In this document: piece after piece, positions 1-8,352 of the stretch | Layout of the letters: each line of letters starts with the position of its first letter | How positions within the stretch are numbered: the stretch's first letter is position 1 | Assembly: GCF_001280515.1 (NCBI RefSeq) | Contig: NZ_LBIQ01000030.1 | Coordinates: 186,001-250,000 of the forward strand | Direction of reading: 5' to 3' | Source of the DNA: Mangrovimonas sp. ST2L15 | GTDB lineage: Bacteria; Bacteroidota; Bacteroidia; Flavobacteriales; Flavobacteriaceae | Length of the DNA: 64,000 bases | Notes under the pieces: generated by a model | The model's database searches: none | What the model saw: the letters and a program-made list of their open reading frames with translations, nothing else | Told to the model about the DNA's origin: nothing | Position numbers and translations under genes: made by a program

Positions 1-262
1 ACCTGTTTAATTCATAAAATCCGTCATTATTTTTAGCCAATCCCACAAATCTCTGCTCTGCTTCATCCCTAAAATCAATTCCTAAAACAGGTTTAATTCC
101 CAAGGATTTTGACTTCCTAACAAAATTCAAACAGGCAGAGGTGTTATTAATATCTGTAAGCGCCAAACAAGACACCTCATTCTTTTGGGCCAATTCCAAG
201 AGATCTACTTCAGAAAAAGTCCCAAACCTTAAAGAATAATATGTATGGCAATTCAAATACAT
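1..262 (-). CDS. DNA polymerase III alpha-like (DnaE family) polymerase, N-terminal part only
   Basis: This is the first 87 codons of a protein that runs off the left edge. It begins with a PHP domain: a CHTYYSLRFG stretch near the start and ALTDINN around residue 40 correspond to the HxHxxYSLxDG and TDHxN motifs of DnaE polymerases, with the second histidine replaced by Ile. The ATG shares its A with the TAA stop of the upstream Y-family polymerase gene, so the two are translationally coupled. The position next to a Y-family polymerase and a LexA-like regulator suggests the second, error-prone DnaE (DnaE2/ImuC type) used in damage-induced mutagenesis, rather than the replicative enzyme. That subfamily assignment is inference, because the catalytic palm is outside the window. 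Confidence 0.85.
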   Translation of the reverse strand, partial: MYLNCHTYYSLRFGTFSEVDLLELAQKNEVSCLALTDINNTSACLNFVRKSKSLGIKPVLGIDFRDEAEQRFVGLAKNNDGFYELNR

Positions 263-1476
263 TATTGATTTCTATGTGCTAAAACAATGGGTGGTTCCCC
301 ATTAAAAGGATTGTGAAATCTCCCTATGGTTTTAGCCCCCATAGCCGCAGCCTTTTGGACACTCATCTCACCAAATCGCAACCGAATATGATCCATGGCA
401 TTATACAGACGTAGCATTTCCTCAGTATCATCAAACAAATTGATTTGATAGTTACCACTCACCAAATCACTAAACTTAACTCCAACCAAACGAATCAACA
501 ACCGCCTTTCATAAAGCTTTTCAAACAGCTCCAATATTTTAGGGACAATTACATGATCTGCACTTGTGTAAGGAATCTTGATTTGCTTGGTATAGGTGTT
601 AAAATCAGAATATCTAATTTTAACCGAGATACAAGAAGTCAACTTGTTGCCACGTCTCAATTGAAAAGCCAGATTCTCTGCCATAGCAAAGATGGTCGTT
701 CGTAGTTTTACCATATCAATGGTATCTTTATTAAAAGTGCGTTCTGTTGAAATGGATTTCCTTTCATAATATGGAACAAGCGGTGTGTTATCAATACCAT
801 GGGCACGTTTCCAAATAGTAGCTCCATTTTTTCCCAAGACACTCACCATCATTTCCAACGGCATTTGCTGTACCGTTTGCACCCTATCTACTCCCAGATT
901 TCTTAAAACCTGATACGTCTTTTCACCTACAGAGGGAATTTTTCTGATAGAAAGCGGTGCCAAAAAGGATTTTTCAAAGCCCATATCTATTCGCAATTGA
1001 TTATTGGGCTTCGCTTCTCCTGTAGCCACTTTAGAAACCACCTTATTACCAGAAAGACCAAAAGAAATAGGCAATCCTGTTTCCTTGATTATCTTCTGTC
1101 TAAGTTCAGAAGCATATCTATAGCTCCCAAAGAATTTATCCATGCCACTCAAGTCTGCATAAAACTCATCGATACTCGATTTTTCAAAAACAGGAACCTG
1201 CTCCTTGATGATCTCTGTTACAGCCTGTGAATGCTTCGTATAAATAGAAGCATTTCCTCTTATGACTACTGCCTCTGGACACAGCCTTCTAGCCACTTTC
1301 ATAGACATTCCAGAGTGTACCCCAAAAGGCCTCGTTTCATAACTACAAGCCGCCACTACACCTCTGTCGCCCGTTCCCCCTACAATGAGAGGTCGCTTCT
1401 GCAACCGGCTATCAATTAAGCGTTCGCAAGAGACAAAAAACGTATCTAAATCCAGATGTAAAATTTGCTGATTCAT
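262..1476 (-). CDS. Y-family translesion DNA polymerase (DinB/UmuC-like)
   Basis: The protein (404 aa) is a full-length Y-family polymerase that bypasses damaged template bases. The catalytic acidic residues are visible: D9 and D11 in HLDLD and D103-E104 in SIDE. The palm and fingers occupy about 1-170, the thumb with its HhH region (IPSVGEKT) about 175-230, and the little finger about 240-370. QINLF at 344-348 fits a beta-clamp binding motif. Its stop overlaps the start of a DnaE-type polymerase, and it is transcribed divergently from an S24 repressor. This layout resembles a damage-induced mutagenesis cassette. The promoter element TAATTTTG lies directly upstream (1490 to 1483), leaving almost no 5' leader. 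The DinB versus UmuC/ImuB assignment is not certain, but intact catalytic residues argue against an inactive ImuB. Confidence 0.93.
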   Translation of the reverse strand: MNQQILHLDLDTFFVSCERLIDSRLQKRPLIVGGTGDRGVVAACSYETRPFGVHSGMSMKVARRLCPEAVVIRGNASIYTKHSQAVTEIIKEQVPVFEKSSIDEFYADLSGMDKFFGSYRYASELRQKIIKETGLPISFGLSGNKVVSKVATGEAKPNNQLRIDMGFEKSFLAPLSIRKIPSVGEKTYQVLRNLGVDRVQTVQQMPLEMMVSVLGKNGATIWKRAHGIDNTPLVPYYERKSISTERTFNKDTIDMVKLRTTIFAMAENLAFQLRRGNKLTSCISVKIRYSDFNTYTKQIKIPYTSADHVIVPKILELFEKLYERRLLIRLVGVKFSDLVSGNYQINLFDDTEEMLRLYNAMDHIRLRFGEMSVQKAAAMGAKTIGRFHNPFNGEPPIVLAHRNQ

Positions 1477-1482
1477 AGACTA

Positions 1483-1529
1483 CAAAATTAGCTACATTTT
1501 TAAGCAATTATTGCTTATATTTGTAGCAA
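1483..1529. promoter_or_regulatory. Operator/promoter region between the polymerase cassette and its S24 regulator
   Basis: Two nested inverted repeats share one centre at base 1509. The inner perfect palindrome TAAGCAAT-T-ATTGCTTA spans 1501-1517, and the outer arms are GCTACA (1491-1496) and TGTAGC (1522-1527). A rightward -7 element TATATTTG (1516-1523) overlaps the right half of the palindrome. A leftward -7 TAATTTTG (1490 to 1483) abuts its left arm. Both -7 elements sit 6-7 bases from the respective start codons, so both mRNAs should be nearly leaderless. A dimeric repressor bound here would block both directions. Binding by the adjacent S24 protein is inference. Confidence 0.7.
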
Positions 1530-2303
1530 ATGAAATACATCACAAAAAATATTCGTCACTTAAGAAACTTAAAAGGAATCACCCAAGAAGCCTTTGCCGA
1601 AGACTTAAAAGTGCCAAGGTCACGAATAAGTTCTTATGAAGAAGGAAGGTCCATTCCTAATGTGGATATGTTGATCAAACTTTCAGATTATTTTAAAATT
1701 CCTATTGACATTCTCATTAAAAAAGACCTTACCAAAGCCAAGGACACCTCCTTTATAGAAGTGGGCAACAAACGGATTCTATTCCCGATAACTGTCGATG
1801 AAACCAATGAAAACCTTATTGAAATTGTTCCCACAAAAGCCTCTGCAGGCTATCTGGCCGGGTATGATGACCCAGAGTATATAGAACAGTTAGACAAAAT
1901 AAAACTGCCCTTTCTACCCACTGGGAAACACCGCGCATTTCCTATAAAAGGAGACTCTATGCTCCCCATGAAAGATGGTGCTTATGTGGTAGGAAAATTT
2001 ATTGAAGATCGAAGTGACATCACCAATGGAAAGACCTATGTATTGCTGACCCTTAATGATGGGATGGTATACAAAAGAGTATTTAACCAAATTGAATCAC
2101 AGAATAATCTGCTTTTAGTCTCAGACAACCCTCATTACGAACCTTATACGGTTCCCATTGATGAAGTATTGGAATTATGGGAATTTACCTGTAGCATCAA
2201 CACCCAAGAGTACAATGAGGAAGAACTAAAAATAAGCAGTATTATAAACCTATTTCAGTCTTTGGGAGTTGAATTGCAAGCCCTAAAGAAAGTGGTTAAA
2301 TAA
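1530..2303 (+). CDS. XRE-family regulator with S24 (LexA-like) autoprotease domain
   Basis: The protein (257 aa) has an N-terminal helix-turn-helix (about 5-60; ITQEAFAEDLKVPRSRISSYE) and a C-terminal S24 peptidase fold (about 95-222). The catalytic dyad is visible: Ser143 in IKGDSMLP and Lys182 in MVYKRV. A LexA-like Ala-Gly cleavage site is present in KASAGYLAG (A106-G107, alternatively A110-G111). These are the features needed for RecA-stimulated self-cleavage, so the protein is probably a local SOS-type repressor of itself and of the divergent polymerase pair. A C-terminal extension of about 35 aa follows the S24 domain and looks helical. The start is fixed by the promoter element only 6 bases upstream. 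Phage-type CI repressors share this architecture, but no phage genes are nearby. Confidence 0.93.
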   Translation: MKYITKNIRHLRNLKGITQEAFAEDLKVPRSRISSYEEGRSIPNVDMLIKLSDYFKIPIDILIKKDLTKAKDTSFIEVGNKRILFPITVDETNENLIEIVPTKASAGYLAGYDDPEYIEQLDKIKLPFLPTGKHRAFPIKGDSMLPMKDGAYVVGKFIEDRSDITNGKTYVLLTLNDGMVYKRVFNQIESQNNLLLVSDNPHYEPYTVPIDEVLELWEFTCSINTQEYNEEELKISSIINLFQSLGVELQALKKVVK

Positions 2304-2353
2304 AATCACTAAAAACACAATCTTCAGCTAGTATTTTCCATCCAATTAAGCAT

Positions 2354-2388
2354 AAAAAAAGTCCTTACAAATCATTGTAAGGACTTTA
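2354..2388 (-). terminator. Rho-independent terminator of tRNA-Leu
   Basis: An 11-bp perfect stem (AGTCCTTACAA / TTGTAAGGACT) with a 4-nt loop is followed on the minus strand by a run of seven T. It lies just 3' of the tRNA, between it and the convergent S24 regulator gene. Confidence 0.85.
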
Positions 2389-2390
2389 TG

Positions 2391-2474
2391 TACTTGAGGT
2401 GGGAATCGAACCCACACTCCGAAACCGGAACTGGATTTTGAATCCAGCGCGTCTACCAATTCCGCCACTCAAGC
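2391..2474 (-). tRNA. tRNA-Leu (anticodon CAA)
   Basis: On the minus strand the acceptor GCTTGAG pairs with CTCAAGT (one G-U pair), discriminator A. The anticodon stem CTGGA/TCCAG encloses the loop TTCAAAA, giving anticodon CAA. A short class II variable arm follows, then the T arm GTGGG-TTCGATT-CCCAC. Length is about 84 nt and CCA is not encoded. A promoter sits a few bases upstream and a strong terminator downstream, so it is a single-gene transcript. Confidence 0.95.
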
Positions 2475-2486
2475 AATTTTGGACTG

Positions 2487-2516
2487 CAAAAGTAAAAAAT
2501 AAATTTATACCAACAA
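2487..2516 (-). promoter_or_regulatory. Promoter of tRNA-Leu
   Basis: The minus strand carries TTG (2516 to 2514), a 19-base spacer and TACTTTTG (2494 to 2487). This fits the Bacteroidota sigma-ABfr consensus TTG-N19-TAnnTTTG and ends about 12 bases before the first tRNA base. Confidence 0.75.
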
Positions 2517-2535
2517 TCAAAAATTACAGCTTTTA

Positions 2536-2568
2536 TTGTTTTTCTGTTGAAATAAATTCATAAATTTG
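2536..2568 (+). promoter_or_regulatory. Promoter of prs
   Basis: TTG (2536-2538) and TAAATTTG (2561-2568) are separated by 22 bases and match the Bacteroidota promoter pattern. Transcription would start near 2575, giving a leader of about 45 nt before the prs ATG. Confidence 0.6.
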
Positions 2569-2619
2569 CACCTCGTTTAAAGAAACCGTATTAAATAGTT
2601 ACTAAACAACCTATTAACC

Positions 2620-3561
2620 ATGCCTAGAGTTAAAACCGAAGCGAAAATTTTTGCTTGTACACAAAGTCAAGTATTAGGTGAAAAAATTGCAAAAGCCTTT
2701 GGTGAGCCTTTAGGCAACGTTATAACCTCTACTTATAGTGATGGTGAATTTCAACCATCCTATGAGGAATCTATTAGAGGCGCCAGAATTTTTGTAATAG
2801 GTTCCACGCACCCTGGACCTAGCAATTTAATGGAAATGTTGTTAATGCTAGATGCGGCAAAACGAGCATCGGCTAGACACATTACGGCCGTGATGCCCTA
2901 CTTTGGTTGGGCAAGACAAGACCGTAAAGACAAGCCAAGAGTACCTATTGCCGCCAAATTGGTAGCAAAAATGTTGGAAGCTGCGGGAGCAACCAGAATC
3001 ATTACAATGGATTTGCACGCAGACCAAATACAAGGGTTCTTTGAAAAACCGGTTGACCATTTATTTGCTTCAACCATCTTTTTACCTTATCTAAAAAGTT
3101 TGAATTTAGATAATTTGACCATTGCTTCTCCCGATATGGGAGGTTCTAAAAGAGCTTATGCCTATTCAAAGGCATTAGGAAGTGATGTGGTAATTTGTTA
3201 CAAGCAACGCGCCAAAGCCAATGTTATTGAGCATATGGAATTGATTGGTGACGTTACAGGTAAAAATGTGGTATTAGTAGATGACATGGTTGATACCGCT
3301 GGAACATTGACCAAGGCAGCAGATTTAATGATGGAGCGTGGTGCTGAAAGCGTAAGAGCTATTTGTACTCACCCTATCTTATCTGGAAATGCTTATGAAA
3401 GACTTGAAAACTCCAAACTTGAGGAATTAATCGTCACAGATTCTATTCCATTAAAACAAGAAAGCAAGAAAGTAAGAGTTTTAAGTTGTGCCGATTTATT
3501 TGCCGATGTGATGTACAATGTACATTACAACAAGTCAATCAGTTCTAAATTTGTTATGTAA
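2620..3561 (+). CDS. prs: Ribose-phosphate pyrophosphokinase
   Basis: This enzyme makes PRPP from ribose 5-phosphate and ATP for purine, pyrimidine, His, Trp and NAD synthesis in the cytosol. Length (313 aa) is normal. The family signature DLHADQIQGFF lies at 131-141 and the PRPP-binding loop DDMVDTAGTL at 221-230. Basic residues of the flexible loop (WARQDRKDKPR, about 97-107) are present. It is followed after 27 bases by rplY, a pairing common in Bacteroidota, and the two are likely one transcript ending at the hairpin at 4271. Confidence 0.97.
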   Translation: MPRVKTEAKIFACTQSQVLGEKIAKAFGEPLGNVITSTYSDGEFQPSYEESIRGARIFVIGSTHPGPSNLMEMLLMLDAAKRASARHITAVMPYFGWARQDRKDKPRVPIAAKLVAKMLEAAGATRIITMDLHADQIQGFFEKPVDHLFASTIFLPYLKSLNLDNLTIASPDMGGSKRAYAYSKALGSDVVICYKQRAKANVIEHMELIGDVTGKNVVLVDDMVDTAGTLTKAADLMMERGAESVRAICTHPILSGNAYERLENSKLEELIVTDSIPLKQESKKVRVLSCADLFADVMYNVHYNKSISSKFVM

Positions 3562-3588
3562 TTTAATAATTAATTATAAACGCGAAAA

Positions 3589-4248
3589 ATGAAATCAATT
3601 ACAATCAACGGATCTCAAAGAGAAAGCGTGGGCAAAAAATCAACAAAAGCCTTACGTAATGCTGGCCAGGTTCCTTGCGTGTTATACGGAGGAGACAAAC
3701 CAGTACATTTTGCAGCTGATGAAATTGCATTCTCACACCTGGTTTACACCCCGAATGCTCACACAGTTGTAATTAACTTGGAAAACGGAGAGTCTTTCAA
3801 CGCAATTATGCAAGACATCCAGTTTCACCCTGTAACTGACAAAATCTTACACATAGATTTCTATCAGTTATATGAAGACAGACCTATCACTATGGAAGTT
3901 CCTGTTCACTTTGTAGGAAACTCTAGAGGTGTTAAGGCTGGTGGTGTGTTACGTAAAAACTCTCGTAGACTTAGAGTTAGAGCTATCCCTAGCTTATTAC
4001 CAGACTTCATTGAAGTAGATGTAACTCCAATGAGAATAGGTAACAAACTTTATGTAACCGCTTTAGAAAATGACGATTACAAAATCATGCATACTGAAAA
4101 TACAGTTGTTTGCCAGATTAAGAGAGCAAGAGCTGCAATGGCATTGGCCGGTATGGATGAAGATGATGAAGATGAGGTTGAAGGAGAAGAAACTGCAACA
4201 GCAGAAGGAGCTGAAGCAACTGAAGCTACATCAGAAGCACAAGAATAG
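3589..4248 (+). CDS. rplY: 50S ribosomal protein L25 (CTC/TL5 form)
   Basis: The protein (219 aa) binds 5S rRNA in the large ribosomal subunit. It has the two-domain CTC layout: an N-terminal L25 beta-barrel (about 1-95) and a C-terminal TL5 domain (about 100-185). The last 35 or so residues form an acidic, Ala/Glu/Thr-rich low-complexity tail, common in this phylum. It is co-transcribed with prs and followed by a terminator. Confidence 0.96.
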   Translation: MKSITINGSQRESVGKKSTKALRNAGQVPCVLYGGDKPVHFAADEIAFSHLVYTPNAHTVVINLENGESFNAIMQDIQFHPVTDKILHIDFYQLYEDRPITMEVPVHFVGNSRGVKAGGVLRKNSRRLRVRAIPSLLPDFIEVDVTPMRIGNKLYVTALENDDYKIMHTENTVVCQIKRARAAMALAGMDEDDEDEVEGEETATAEGAEATEATSEAQE

Positions 4249-4270
4249 ATTAGGTTTTACCTATTTATAT

Positions 4271-4306
4271 AAAAAGCATCCTAACATAAAGGATGCTTTT
4301 TTATTT
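4271..4306 (+). terminator. Terminator of prs-rplY
   Basis: The stem AAAAAGCATCC / GGATGCTTTTTT with a 9-nt loop is followed by a T-rich tail. It lies 22 bases after the rplY stop and only 18 bases before the upstream start of pth, so pth needs its own promoter or read-through. Confidence 0.85.
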
Positions 4307-4323
4307 TTACAAAAAAGAGAAAC

Positions 4324-4956
4324 GTGCTATCCTTCTTTAAGAACTTATTCAAGCAACAAGACATACAAATATCTGAAGAAACTGATCCCATGAAAAAATT
4401 TTTGATCGTTGGTTTAGGCAACATTGGTGAGAAATATGAAAATACCAGACATAATATTGGTTTTAAAGTTTTAGATTATTTGGCAAGTACCGAAGACCTT
4501 ACTTTTGAAACACAAAAATTAGGGGATGTCACCACCTACAAACTAAAAGGAAGAACTTTTATCCTCCTTAAACCAAGTACCTATATGAATTTGAGTGGTA
4601 AAGCTGTTCAATATTGGTTGACCAAAGAAAAGATCCCTTTAGAAAACCTTTTGGTTATAACAGATGATCTCAATTTACCATTTGGAACCTTAAGATTAAA
4701 AACTAAAGGTAGTGATGGCGGGCATAACGGTTTAAAGGACATTCAAGATAAGTTGAACACAAATAAATACAACCGCTTTCGATTTGGCATAAGCAATGAT
4801 TTTGGTCAGGGCAGACAAGTCGATTATGTTTTGGGTGAGTGGAATGAAGAAGAACTTGACAAATTAAAGGAACGGCTCGAGACCTCCTCTAAATTGATTA
4901 AATCATTTGGCCTCTCAGGTGTTTCAAATACCATGAATACTTTTAATGGAAAATAA
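4324..4956 (+). CDS. pth: Peptidyl-tRNA hydrolase
   Basis: The enzyme releases peptides from prematurely dissociated peptidyl-tRNA. Family motifs are clear: VGLGNIGEKYENTRHNIGF contains the conserved Asn and catalytic His, and GSDGGHNGLKDI is the second signature. With the GTG start at 4324 the protein is 210 aa and has an amphipathic extension (MLSFFKNLFKQQ) of about 22 residues. The ATG at 4390 gives 188 aa, close to the E. coli length. I kept the longer form because the extension looks coding and I believe similar extensions occur in relatives. The true start is unresolved. Confidence 0.93.
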   Translation: MLSFFKNLFKQQDIQISEETDPMKKFLIVGLGNIGEKYENTRHNIGFKVLDYLASTEDLTFETQKLGDVTTYKLKGRTFILLKPSTYMNLSGKAVQYWLTKEKIPLENLLVITDDLNLPFGTLRLKTKGSDGGHNGLKDIQDKLNTNKYNRFRFGISNDFGQGRQVDYVLGEWNEEELDKLKERLETSSKLIKSFGLSGVSNTMNTFNGK

Positions 4957-4983
4957 AAAAGGGAGCATTTAGCTCCCTTTTTT
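4955..4983. terminator. Bidirectional terminator between pth and the metalloprotease gene
   Basis: GGGAGC-ATTTA-GCTCCC is flanked by an A-run on the left and a T-run on the right, so it can end both convergent transcripts. Confidence 0.88.
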
Positions 4984-5008
4984 ATTTGTAGCCTATCGTG
5001 CGTTCCTA

Positions 5009-7993
5009 TTAATTCACAATAATCTTTTTAGTAACATTTTGGTTTCCAGTGGAAATATTTAATAGATACATTCCTGACTGTACACTTCCTAAATCAATGG
5101 TTGTACTGAAATCTGAATTGTTGCCATTCACTAAATCATTATAAACCTTTCGTCCCCTGATATCATAAACATCGATATTGATATCCCCCATAACACCATT
5201 AAATTGAACGGTAAAGCTTCCATTATTTGGGTTAGGGAAAACGCTAAAACTATTCAAATCAAATTCTCCAACACTTAAGGAAGGTAATACAGTAACGGAA
5301 TAGTCCTCAACTTCGGCGTCATGATCACTATCACAAGCTAAAGGGAATTGAGCATATTGAGTAACTACTCGTAAAGTGGTGGTTCCAAGCACTGCGTCAC
5401 TAGGTACAATAACAGATAAAGGCGACTCACTTGTTTCTCCATCTGAAACATTTTGAGCAACACCCATATTATACTCTTCACTCGCTTCAAAAACACAATT
5501 CTGGTTCCAATCTATCCACACCATGGTTCCTAAAGCATAATTCCCATCGGTATTTACTCTTACCGATAAGTCATAAGCTTCATCTCTATTCACCTCAGTT
5601 CCTATATCAGTGTAATCACTATATCCAGATGGTTTCCCTGATGAATTATCAATGGTATTAAATGTTAAATTAGTCACACTCGTATCCCAATCCATATTAG
5701 CTACCGAAGTACAAACGCCATTGGTAAGTATTAAATCTATTTCAATTTCTTTGGTTAAAGATGCTGAAGTACCTGTAATAGTAATTGTATAGGTCCCACT
5801 ATCTAAAGAGCTTAATCCAGTCAAACCAACTGTAAAGGCGCCATCAGTAGTTAAAGTTTCTGGACTGATAGTTAATGTAGTACCAGCGGGATTCCCACTT
5901 GCCGATAGCGTTGTGGTTTCATTAAACCCATTGGTCACCTGATAATAGAGGTCTAAGGTCACCTCATCTTCAGAACACCCCAATGCTGGTGAATTTACTA
6001 ATGATATTCCAAAATCTGGTTCGTTAGATATGGAAAAGGACTCACTAACAGCATAAAAAATATTGTCGGCTGCCTCAACCAATAACCTTGCGTCGTTATC
6101 TACAATAACATCTGGAACGCTTATTTCTTCCGAACCATCATTGGCCACATTTGATGCTACCTCAGTAAATGTAGCTCCTCCATCTAAGGACAATAAAATG
6201 TTAACCGTTTGACAATTGATACTTGCATTTGTAGTAGAACCGACATTCCAAGTAACTGTTTGCGTAGAATTTGGTTCCCAAGTTGGCGGCGTCCCTACAG
6301 TAAATGGAGCAACATCCTCCACGGTAATAGTCATTAAATCAAAACTTGATTGTCCATTAAGGCCAACAGCCGAGGCATCCCTATCCCTTACAGTAAGAGC
6401 CCAATTTAAATCCCTGGCCACATTAACAACTGTTTCCCAATCTCCATTTAAACCAGGAAACGTTTCGGTTAATTCTCCGTCAAGAACCCTGCTAAATTTC
6501 GGAATGTATCTATCTGGTGAATCGGTTGGCATTAAAGATCTGGTTGTTGTCCCTGCAAATAGGGACGGTCCAAAATTGGATGCAATAACTTGTCCGCTAT
6601 CTGTTTGTTCCCAACAAAAAGACAAAACATCACCTCCATCAGGATCTGTTCCTTCTCCTTTTAGCACATAAGCGGTCCCCCTAGGGATGTGATAGTCATT
6701 TCCTGCGTTTGCGAGAGGGGGATTGTTGGTAATAGTAGTTGTTACCGCACAATTATTAGGGGCTGTAGCTATATTATTCATAATTTGGTTGATGCTGTGA
6801 TAGTGAAAATAAGCATCACTATGCATTTGTAAATTTTGACCAGATACAATCCCCGCATAAGCCATAATAGTAGAACCACTTCCAGGTTCTGAGTTCACTC
6901 CTGTTCCTTCCGTGCTGAAAGCGAAGGTATGATTTGCTCCCATTTGATGACCCAACTCATGAGCTACATAATCAATATCAAAATTATCCCCTTCTGGAAT
7001 GCCATCAGCTGGACTAGTTATTCCACTTCCTTTAGAACCATCTTCACATACACAACCAATACATCCTGCATTTCCTCCACCTCCAGTAGCACCAAATAAA
7101 TGCCCAATATCATAGGCAGCTTCACCAATAGTATTCGTTAAGGTATTTTGAAGCTGTCCATTCCAGCTTCCCATACCAGATGCCGGAGAATATGGATCAT
7201 TGAAAGGATTTGTATAAATCAATTCAGGGGCATCTACAACTAAAAAGGTTATAGCCATATCTGTTTCATATACCTCATTTACTCTTGTTATAGAAGCATT
7301 AATAGCCGCCAAGGCACCTTCTACCGTTCCACCATGATAAACAGTATATTCTCCAGTTACTGACATAGCTAGACGATAAGACCTTAAAGTTTGATCATTG
7401 GCATCAAATTGATTGTTTTGTTGAGTCAATTTATTGGCTTCAACCATTTCATCAATGGTAGAACAAACAAATTCATCTACAAAATCATTTTTTGAGCTTT
7501 TCTTATAAAGTACGTACTTGGAAGAACCATGCGAAACTGGCATTAAAAAATTAGCTTCCTTGTCCATATATGTAATCATGGTTTGGACACCTTGAGGACT
7601 AACACTCATACGAAGTTTTGCGCCCTGATTTGTCACCCCAAATCCAACATAAGATTTAATTTGAGGAAATTTCAGTGACAAAGATGGTGAAAATACAGGA
7701 GCCTCATAAATAAGAAAGGATTCAAGGTTTCCATTATCACCCGGAACGTCTATTACTGTATTTGAACTGATTCCTTGCCCCCTTAAAGGAGCAGAAACCA
7801 AACCTTGCCTAAACGCATTAGCATTCAAGTCAAAGATACTTACCTCGTCATTTTTCAAATGAAACTTAGAGATAGCCAACCTTTCATTTTCACTGGTAAG
7901 CGTTGACTCGCTCCAACCATTGCTTTGGGAGAATGAAGAGTAGCCGAACAAAAAAACCATTAAAGAAAAGGCAAAATGTAGTTTTGTTGTCAT
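5009..7993 (-). CDS. T9SS-exported reprolysin-type (M12B-like) zinc metalloprotease with GEVED-like domain
   Basis: The 994-aa protein starts with a signal peptide (to about 22). A prodomain-like region (to about 200) precedes a metzincin catalytic domain with HELGHQMGANH (about 345-355) and the Met-turn STIMAYAG. A Cys-containing insert (CIGCVCEDG) lies just before the zinc site. Downstream is a beta-sandwich region (about 430-700), a GEVED-type domain around 780-900 (MVWIDWNQNCVFEASEEY), and a C-terminal type A sorting domain beginning FSVFPNPNNGSF and ending in KKIIVN. It is expected to cross the outer membrane by T9SS and act on extracellular protein. It is divergent from a second secreted metalloprotease. 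Confidence 0.93.
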   Translation of the reverse strand: MTTKLHFAFSLMVFLFGYSSFSQSNGWSESTLTSENERLAISKFHLKNDEVSIFDLNANAFRQGLVSAPLRGQGISSNTVIDVPGDNGNLESFLIYEAPVFSPSLSLKFPQIKSYVGFGVTNQGAKLRMSVSPQGVQTMITYMDKEANFLMPVSHGSSKYVLYKKSSKNDFVDEFVCSTIDEMVEANKLTQQNNQFDANDQTLRSYRLAMSVTGEYTVYHGGTVEGALAAINASITRVNEVYETDMAITFLVVDAPELIYTNPFNDPYSPASGMGSWNGQLQNTLTNTIGEAAYDIGHLFGATGGGGNAGCIGCVCEDGSKGSGITSPADGIPEGDNFDIDYVAHELGHQMGANHTFAFSTEGTGVNSEPGSGSTIMAYAGIVSGQNLQMHSDAYFHYHSINQIMNNIATAPNNCAVTTTITNNPPLANAGNDYHIPRGTAYVLKGEGTDPDGGDVLSFCWEQTDSGQVIASNFGPSLFAGTTTRSLMPTDSPDRYIPKFSRVLDGELTETFPGLNGDWETVVNVARDLNWALTVRDRDASAVGLNGQSSFDLMTITVEDVAPFTVGTPPTWEPNSTQTVTWNVGSTTNASINCQTVNILLSLDGGATFTEVASNVANDGSEEISVPDVIVDNDARLLVEAADNIFYAVSESFSISNEPDFGISLVNSPALGCSEDEVTLDLYYQVTNGFNETTTLSASGNPAGTTLTISPETLTTDGAFTVGLTGLSSLDSGTYTITITGTSASLTKEIEIDLILTNGVCTSVANMDWDTSVTNLTFNTIDNSSGKPSGYSDYTDIGTEVNRDEAYDLSVRVNTDGNYALGTMVWIDWNQNCVFEASEEYNMGVAQNVSDGETSESPLSVIVPSDAVLGTTTLRVVTQYAQFPLACDSDHDAEVEDYSVTVLPSLSVGEFDLNSFSVFPNPNNGSFTVQFNGVMGDINIDVYDIRGRKVYNDLVNGNNSDFSTTIDLGSVQSGMYLLNISTGNQNVTKKIIVN

Positions 7994-8352
7994 AAAAAAT
8001 TGTTTTTTAGGAGTTTATCAAATATAATTTTTTGAATTTAATGAAACAATTTTATCGTGTTCAAAAAAGAATTTGAGAACAAGCTTATTTTACGTCAAAA
8101 TCTTCACTTTCAACTCCACTTTTTATATTCGCTTATTTTTTAACTAGTTAGATTTTTTAAAATCAAAATATTTTTTCTCATTATACCCTAAGAATTCTTG
8201 TTTTGCCGACACTTTAAAATCAGAATACCATCCCATTTTTAAAATACTCTCCTTTTAAATCAAAAAAAAACTTACATATTATCACAAAATCAATCTTTTT
8301 CTTAAGTTTTTTGTACATTTAGCGCCGATTTCACCCTAAACTGATTAAAAAT
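7994..8352. promoter_or_regulatory. 359-bp divergent spacer between two secreted metalloprotease genes
   Basis: On the minus strand TATATTTG (8026 to 8019), with TTG 20 bases further upstream (8049 to 8047), is a good promoter for the 994-aa protease. On the plus strand only an imperfect TACATTTA (8314-8321) precedes the M43 gene. The AT-rich middle shows no ORF, strong hairpin or repeat that I can support. Confidence 0.55.

Noticed and set aside
1530-2303. Prophage CI repressor
   Set aside because: No phage genes, integrase or attachment site flank it; the neighbours are polymerases and a tRNA. The nearby tRNA-Leu is intact and has no duplicated 3' end.
6216-6671. 151-aa plus-strand ORF inside the M12B-like protease gene
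   Set aside because: It lies wholly inside a well-supported gene on the other strand and has no recognisable motif.
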